From: CAYJLC01 sp044426345
GTDB taxonomy: Bacteria; Bacillota; Clostridia; Oscillospirales; Butyricicoccaceae
Assembly (NCBI GenBank): GCA_044426345.1
Contig: JAWXUP010000011.1
Coordinates: 1 to 53,233 of the forward strand
DNA: 53,233 nucleotides
Direction of reading: 5' to 3'
The translations under genes and the position numbers were made by a program. The notes beneath the pieces were generated by a model. That model searched no databases and was not told the DNA's origin. It saw only the letters and a list, made by a program, of their open reading frames with translations. How positions within the stretch are numbered: position 1 is the stretch's first letter; the number at the start of each line of letters is the position of its first letter. Below are positions 49,246-53,233 of the stretch, one piece after another.

Positions 49246-50370
49246 CTATATTTGTTTTAAAAATTCTTCAATATAGTATAACGATGCACCAACGGCTTGT
49301 GAAAATTCGCCACTTGAACCTAAAATTATACTTTTTTCATCAATAGGAAATGTTGCGTATGAATTAATGCGATTTACAAGATATTTTATGTCAGCCTCTT
49401 TAAAATATGGTGCTAAATATCCACTGATTATAAACTTTCCATCAATAATTACACTTAAATTTCTAATAGCTAGGGCCAAATAATTTAAATATTCGTGCCA
49501 AATTGACAAATTTCTAATATCATGCTGTTCGATTTTCTTAAAAAACACATTAATTGGCATATTTGCAGTTTGTTCTAATGCATTTACAGAACAATATGTT
49601 TCCAAACAACCTCGTCTTCCACAATAGCACATAGCTCCGTCAGAATTTACGCAAAGATGTTCAACAATCCCACTACGCATATGGTCTCCGTTTTGGATAA
49701 CTCCATTTACAATCAAAGCTCCACCCATATTACGATTCAAAAGCAAAACTATAGCATTTTCTACATCTTTATTTTTCCAAAGTTCAAGATTTGCTGCAGC
49801 TTTAGAATCGTGTTCTAAGCGACAAGGATATGGTATAAATTTTTGGAAATCTTGTATTTTCATCGATGAATTTCCTAAAAGTTCACCATAATAAACATAA
49901 TCTCCCTCTTTTGAAATAATCCCTTGAGTTGCAATAGAAACACCCAAAATATTTTTCAATTTATTTTCACTAATAAAATCATTAACATACTGACTAAGTC
50001 TTTCATAGTACTTTTCTTGAGGTGTAAACATAAGCGACTTTATCATACTATGCGTTAAATTTCCGTATAAATTTGTTGCTACAATATAAATCACATCTTT
50101 TAAAATCGCAACACCGATAGCAATTTTTACGTCTGTGACAATTTCAAGTGCATCTGCTTTTCTACCACCTGTTGAATCGAAAAATCCATTTTTTCTAATT
50201 AAACCCTCTTCTTCTAAATGCTTCAAGTTTTGAGTTACCGTAGAAAGCCCCATCTGTAACTTTTGTGTTATTATCAGCTTGCACGTTGTCTTTTCAGCAT
50301 AAATAAAATGATAGACTTTATTTTTATTAATTTTTTTAACTTTCATTGTCGTCATACTAGTATCATTCAT
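49246..50370 (-). CDS. ROK family transcriptional regulator
   Basis: A 374-residue repressor with an N-terminal winged helix (QKLQMGLSTVTQNLKHLEEE, GGRKADALEI) and a ROK domain. The zinc-binding CYCGRRGCLE motif and HDSKAAANLE are present. ROK regulators commonly bind sugars or sugar phosphates. Divergent from a dehydrogenase and a GntP permease, which are its likely targets. ATG at 50370 is chosen over 50427 because AAGGAG lies 8 bp upstream. The ROK catalytic ATP site looks degenerate, as in regulators. Confidence 0.9.
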   Translation of the reverse strand: MNDTSMTTMKVKKINKNKVYHFIYAEKTTCKLIITQKLQMGLSTVTQNLKHLEEEGLIRKNGFFDSTGGRKADALEIVTDVKIAIGVAILKDVIYIVATNLYGNLTHSMIKSLMFTPQEKYYERLSQYVNDFISENKLKNILGVSIATQGIISKEGDYVYYGELLGNSSMKIQDFQKFIPYPCRLEHDSKAAANLELWKNKDVENAIVLLLNRNMGGALIVNGVIQNGDHMRSGIVEHLCVNSDGAMCYCGRRGCLETYCSVNALEQTANMPINVFFKKIEQHDIRNLSIWHEYLNYLALAIRNLSVIIDGKFIISGYLAPYFKEADIKYLVNRINSYATFPIDEKSIILGSSGEFSQAVGASLYYIEEFLKQI

Positions 50371-50406
50371 ACAAAAGTCTCCTTTAAAAGAGTTAATTAT
50401 ATTAAC

Positions 50407-50435
50407 AGTATAAATTATTATTTTCAAAAATGCAA
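50407..50435 (-). promoter_or_regulatory. SigA promoter of the ROK regulator
   Basis: Minus-strand TTGCAT (50435-50430), 17 bp, TATACT (50412-50407) followed by GTTAATATAA, similar to the operator of the divergent operon. Confidence 0.6.
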
Positions 50436-50499
50436 GATATTAATTTATTTTGTTGCATTTTTACTAAATTTTTCGACGAAATATTGGAAAAAATGTCAC

Positions 50500-50539
50500 T
50501 TGATTTATTTTCGAAAAAGATATATACTGTACTTACAGT
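50500..50539 (+). promoter_or_regulatory. Promoter and operator of the dehydrogenase-GntP operon
   Basis: TTGATT (50500-50505), 17 bp, TATACT (50523-50528). A palindrome ACTGTA-CT-TACAGT (50526-50539) overlaps the -10 and start site, well placed for repression by the divergent ROK protein. Confidence 0.7.
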
Positions 50540-50602
50540 TAAGACATAAACGTAAGTAGTCGTAAAAACAAAAAAATTAATTTATAAAAAGGGGTATGTA
50601 AA

Positions 50603-51628
50603 ATGAAAAGTTCAGTATTTTACAGCAAACACAATCAAGTTATCGAAGAAAGAGAAATTCCAAAATGTGGCGCACACGATGTTTTAATCAATGTTAAAGC
50701 TTGTGGCATATGTGGAACAGACGTACATATTTACGAAGGTAATCCTGGTTCTGCTGATGTAACAGGTCCTCAAATCTTAGGACACGAATTTTCAGGTATC
50801 ATTACAGAAGTTGGCGAAAATGTAAAAACTCTAAAAGTTGGCGACAGAGTTTGCGTTGACCCTAATATGTATTGTGGAAATTGTACTCCTTGTCGCGACG
50901 GTGTTGTTCACTATTGCGAAAATATGCTAAGCTACGGCGTAACGCTTGATGGTGGATTTGCAGAATATTGTGCAGTAAATGAAAAAGTAGTTTATAAACT
51001 TGGCGAAAACACTTCATATGAACAAGGCGCTATGGTAGAACCTCTAGGCTGTTGCTTACACGGTATCGATATGTGTGAAATCAAAGCTGGTGACAAAGTT
51101 GTTGTTATCGGTGGTGGTATGATTGGTTTACTTATGGTTCAACTTGCAAAACTTGAAGGCGCATCAAAAGTAGCATTATTAGAACCAGTTCAAGAAAAAC
51201 GCATGGTAGGCTTAAAAATGGGTGCTGATATTGCTATTGATTCTATAAATCTTGATGCAAAAGCAGAACTTAAAAAAGCTGGATTTGACAATGTAAACGT
51301 TGTTATAGAATGTGTTGGACGTACTCAAACTATCGAGCAAGCTATTGACATAGCTGGTTACAAAGGTATTATCATGATGTTCGGACTTACAGGTCCTAAC
51401 GATACAATCGCTGTAAAACCTTTCGAAGTTTTCAAAAAAGAAATCGTGCTAAAAGCATCATTTATCAACCCTTGTACTCAACAAAGAGCTCTTGATTTAA
51501 TCGACAACGCAAGAATTGATGTAACATCTATGATTTGCGAAGTAGCTGGACTTGATAAACTTGTTGAAATAGTATCTACTCCTGCGCTTCGTGCAAAAGG
51601 AAAATATTTAATCGACCCTTCAAAATAA
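50603..51628 (+). CDS. Zinc-dependent medium-chain dehydrogenase (sorbitol/threonine dehydrogenase type)
   Basis: A 341-residue MDR oxidoreductase. The catalytic zinc site includes CGICGTDVHIYEG and GHEFSGIITEVGE. The structural zinc has four Cys in PNMYCGNCTPCRDGVVHYCE. The Rossmann fold is GDKVVVIGGGMIGLLMVQLA. It resembles L-iditol/sorbitol, threonine and galactitol-phosphate dehydrogenases. Together with GntP and ROK it suggests oxidation of a sugar acid or polyol. AAAGGGG precedes ATG. Confidence 0.92.
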   Translation: MKSSVFYSKHNQVIEEREIPKCGAHDVLINVKACGICGTDVHIYEGNPGSADVTGPQILGHEFSGIITEVGENVKTLKVGDRVCVDPNMYCGNCTPCRDGVVHYCENMLSYGVTLDGGFAEYCAVNEKVVYKLGENTSYEQGAMVEPLGCCLHGIDMCEIKAGDKVVVIGGGMIGLLMVQLAKLEGASKVALLEPVQEKRMVGLKMGADIAIDSINLDAKAELKKAGFDNVNVVIECVGRTQTIEQAIDIAGYKGIIMMFGLTGPNDTIAVKPFEVFKKEIVLKASFINPCTQQRALDLIDNARIDVTSMICEVAGLDKLVEIVSTPALRAKGKYLIDPSK

Positions 51629-51648
51629 ATTATAGGAGATTAGAAAAA

Positions 51649-53001
51649 ATGTTTGATGCAACTTTTATTGCAGACCCGCAAAGACTAATTATATCAGCAA
51701 CCCTTGGTATAATTTTGTTACTTGCACTAATTATAAAATTCAAACTTCATCCTGTATTATCACTGCTAGTATCATCGCTGTTTATCGGCCTTGGTGCTGG
51801 TATGCCGATTGAATTATTATCACAAACTGTTGAAGATGGTGCTGGCAAAACTCTTCAAGGCATTGTACTTCTTATAGGTATCGGCTCGATGTTTGGTGGA
51901 ATACTGGAAGTTTCTGGCGGTGCAAAATGCGTTGCGCAAACACTGATAAATAAATTTGGTGAAAGCAAAGCTGGTATTGCTCTTGGCATGACAGGACTTA
52001 TCGTAGGTACTGCTGTATTTTTTGAAGCTGGTGTTATGATTTTAATACCACTAGCATTTAGTTTAGCACGCAGAACAAAAAAATCTACGTTATTTTATGC
52101 AATACCAATGCTTGCTGGCCTTGCCTCTGGTTTTGCCTTTATTCCACCATCAGCAGGTTCGATATTAGTAGCAAATATGCTAAATGTTGACCTTGGTATT
52201 ATGATATTAGTCGGTGTTCCAACTGCGATTTTATCATTACTTTTAGGTGGTGTACTTTGGTCGAGATATATCGGCACAAAAGTTTACGCAAATATCCCAA
52301 CAAATATCCTAGATAGTGATGATGATGCAGTTTTACCTTCTTTTAAAACCGTACTATTCATAATTTTAATCCCGCTAATGTTAATTTTACTTAGCACGCT
52401 TACATCTTACGTTGAAGTTCCTTCTTTAATAGAATCTATTTTATTATTTTTCGGAACACCATTTGTAGCGTTAATCGTAGCACTTGTAGTTGCAATGAAT
52501 TTGCTTGGCAAAAAGCAAGGATATACACCAGAGCAAGTCAAAAGTGTTCTTGATAGTTCATTAAAACCAACAGCTGGTATTCTTCTTGTAATCACAGGTG
52601 GTGGAATAATTAGTGAAGTTCTACAAGTTTGTGGAATGGGTGATATTGTAGGCTCTGCGTTAGAAAAAAGTGGTCTACCTCTTATTATAGTAGCCTTTTT
52701 GATTGCAGGACTTATCCGTATTTGCGTAGGCAATGCTATAGTGGCAATGACAATGGCAACTGGTATTTTAATTTCAATGCCTGAAGTAGCAATGCTATCG
52801 CAGTTTAATTTAGCTGCACTGGTTCTTGCTATTAATGGTGGATCGACAGCTTTTAGTCACGTAAATGATTCTGGTTTCTGGCTTGTAAATTCACTATTAA
52901 AAATAAACGAAAAAGACACGTTAAAATCTTGGACTGTGATGGAAACTATAATAGGTTTCACTGGTCTTGGTTGTGCGTTGATTATTTCAATTTTCGCTTA
53001 A
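51649..53001 (+). CDS. GntP family permease (gluconate or related hydroxy acid)
   Basis: A 450-residue transporter with about 12-14 helices. GntP-family motifs include GAGKTLQGIVLLIGIGSMFG, FEAGVMILIPLAFSLAR, GFAFIPPSAGSILVANML and the C-terminal INGGSTAFSHVNDSGFWLV. Proton symport of gluconate, idonate, glycerate or similar acids is known for the family. It lies 20 bp after the dehydrogenase, with TAGGAG upstream, as second gene of the ROK-controlled operon. Confidence 0.93.
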   Translation: MFDATFIADPQRLIISATLGIILLLALIIKFKLHPVLSLLVSSLFIGLGAGMPIELLSQTVEDGAGKTLQGIVLLIGIGSMFGGILEVSGGAKCVAQTLINKFGESKAGIALGMTGLIVGTAVFFEAGVMILIPLAFSLARRTKKSTLFYAIPMLAGLASGFAFIPPSAGSILVANMLNVDLGIMILVGVPTAILSLLLGGVLWSRYIGTKVYANIPTNILDSDDDAVLPSFKTVLFIILIPLMLILLSTLTSYVEVPSLIESILLFFGTPFVALIVALVVAMNLLGKKQGYTPEQVKSVLDSSLKPTAGILLVITGGGIISEVLQVCGMGDIVGSALEKSGLPLIIVAFLIAGLIRICVGNAIVAMTMATGILISMPEVAMLSQFNLAALVLAINGGSTAFSHVNDSGFWLVNSLLKINEKDTLKSWTVMETIIGFTGLGCALIISIFA

Positions 53002-53034
53002 AGTTTTTTTATATACTCACTTATTCATTTTTAA

Positions 53035-53082
53035 GAAATAAAACGCTGACCAAAATTAATTGGTTAGCGTTTTATTTTTTAT
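53035..53082 (+). terminator. Terminator of the dehydrogenase-GntP operon
   Basis: 17-18-bp perfect stem from AAATAAAACGCTGACCAA to TTGGTTAGCGTTTTATTT, short A/T loop, T run. Confidence 0.93.
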
Positions 53083-53117
53083 GCAATTATATTTTTTAAT
53101 GCGTAATGTGTTGTTGT

Positions 53118-53152
53118 GTGTCATGGGCGAACGCAGTTCGCCCCTACAGGGT
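53118..53152 (+). repeat. R1 palindromic unit
   Basis: GGGCGAACGCAGTTCGCCCC followed by TACAGGG; same core as near 49020 and 6411. Confidence 0.75.
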
Positions 53153-53173
53153 GCGTTGTTTTTTAATCGTGCT

Positions 53174-53233
53174 AGCTCCCTCCGTCAAAATCAAAGATTT
53201 TGCCACCTCCCTCGGAGAGGGAGGCTTTTCCTT
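53174..53233 (-). repeat. R2 palindromic repeat, cut by the window edge
   Basis: Opens AGCTCCCTCCGTCAAAATCA and continues through the GCCACCTCCCTCGGAGAGGG hairpin to the last base; same unit as 9867-9971. Confidence 0.75.

Overview
The window is low-GC DNA from a Gram-positive anaerobe, most likely a gut- or rumen-type Clostridia (Oscillospiraceae/Ruminococcaceae-like). This is inferred from strong AGGAGG-type ribosome binding sites, SigA promoters with 17-bp spacers, a glmS ribozyme, SLH surface anchoring, the dgt-dnaG-rpoD order, and dense palindromic intergenic repeats. No phage, plasmid or CRISPR genes were seen.

Layout. 1-4500 (minus strand): a CdaR/PucR-type regulator, then ftsE, ftsX, an M23 peptidoglycan hydrolase with coiled coil, and the start of an S41 C-terminal processing protease (a cell-division operon). 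4853-6043: an iron-type alcohol dehydrogenase. 6654-13501 (minus): rpoD, dnaG, dgt, a YigZ/IMPACT protein and hflX, separated by repeat-filled gaps. 13625-17410: response regulator, histidine kinase, HtrA protease. 17759-23792: a second two-component system, then an operon of a VTC-type (polyphosphate polymerase-like) protein, a DUF4956 membrane protein and a Cthe_2159-like lipoprotein. 24280-28185: potABCD behind a strong promoter and a structured 5' leader. 28573-36363: nadE, a small secreted Met/Gln-rich protein, an OmpR-type regulator with a degenerate receiver, a YebC protein, a DUF378 protein, ispE, a Ser-rich lipoprotein and manA. 36561-37871: a LarA-like protein. 38613-45112: a giant surface protein whose SLH anchor is cut off by a one-base frameshift. 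45441-53001: tRNA-Leu(UAA), glmS with its ribozyme, DUF1893 plus an ECF S component, and a ROK repressor divergent from a zinc dehydrogenase and a GntP permease.

The most interesting signal is a shared promoter architecture. Four sites carry two direct repeats of TTTNANNTNNA (11 bp each), exactly 5 bp, then TATANT. They lie before the second two-component system, before the VTC/DUF4956/lipoprotein operon, and twice before the small Met/Gln-rich secreted protein. This links a two-component system, a cell-surface operon with a VTC-type enzyme, and a distant secreted protein into one candidate regulon. The lipoprotein and the small protein also share Met/Gly/Gln-rich repeats and a C-terminal Gly-Arg-Arg. 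Next to the small protein is a response regulator with Asn in place of the phospho-accepting Asp.

Intergenic DNA carries three repeat families. R1 is a group of short palindromes with exchangeable cores between a CACGG-type left flank and CCCTAC on the right. R2 is a roughly 105-bp hairpin bounded by AGCTCCCTC. R3 is a 330-390-bp noncoding element with terminal inverted repeats (MITE-like). One R3 copy sits between the second two-component system and its presumed target operon.
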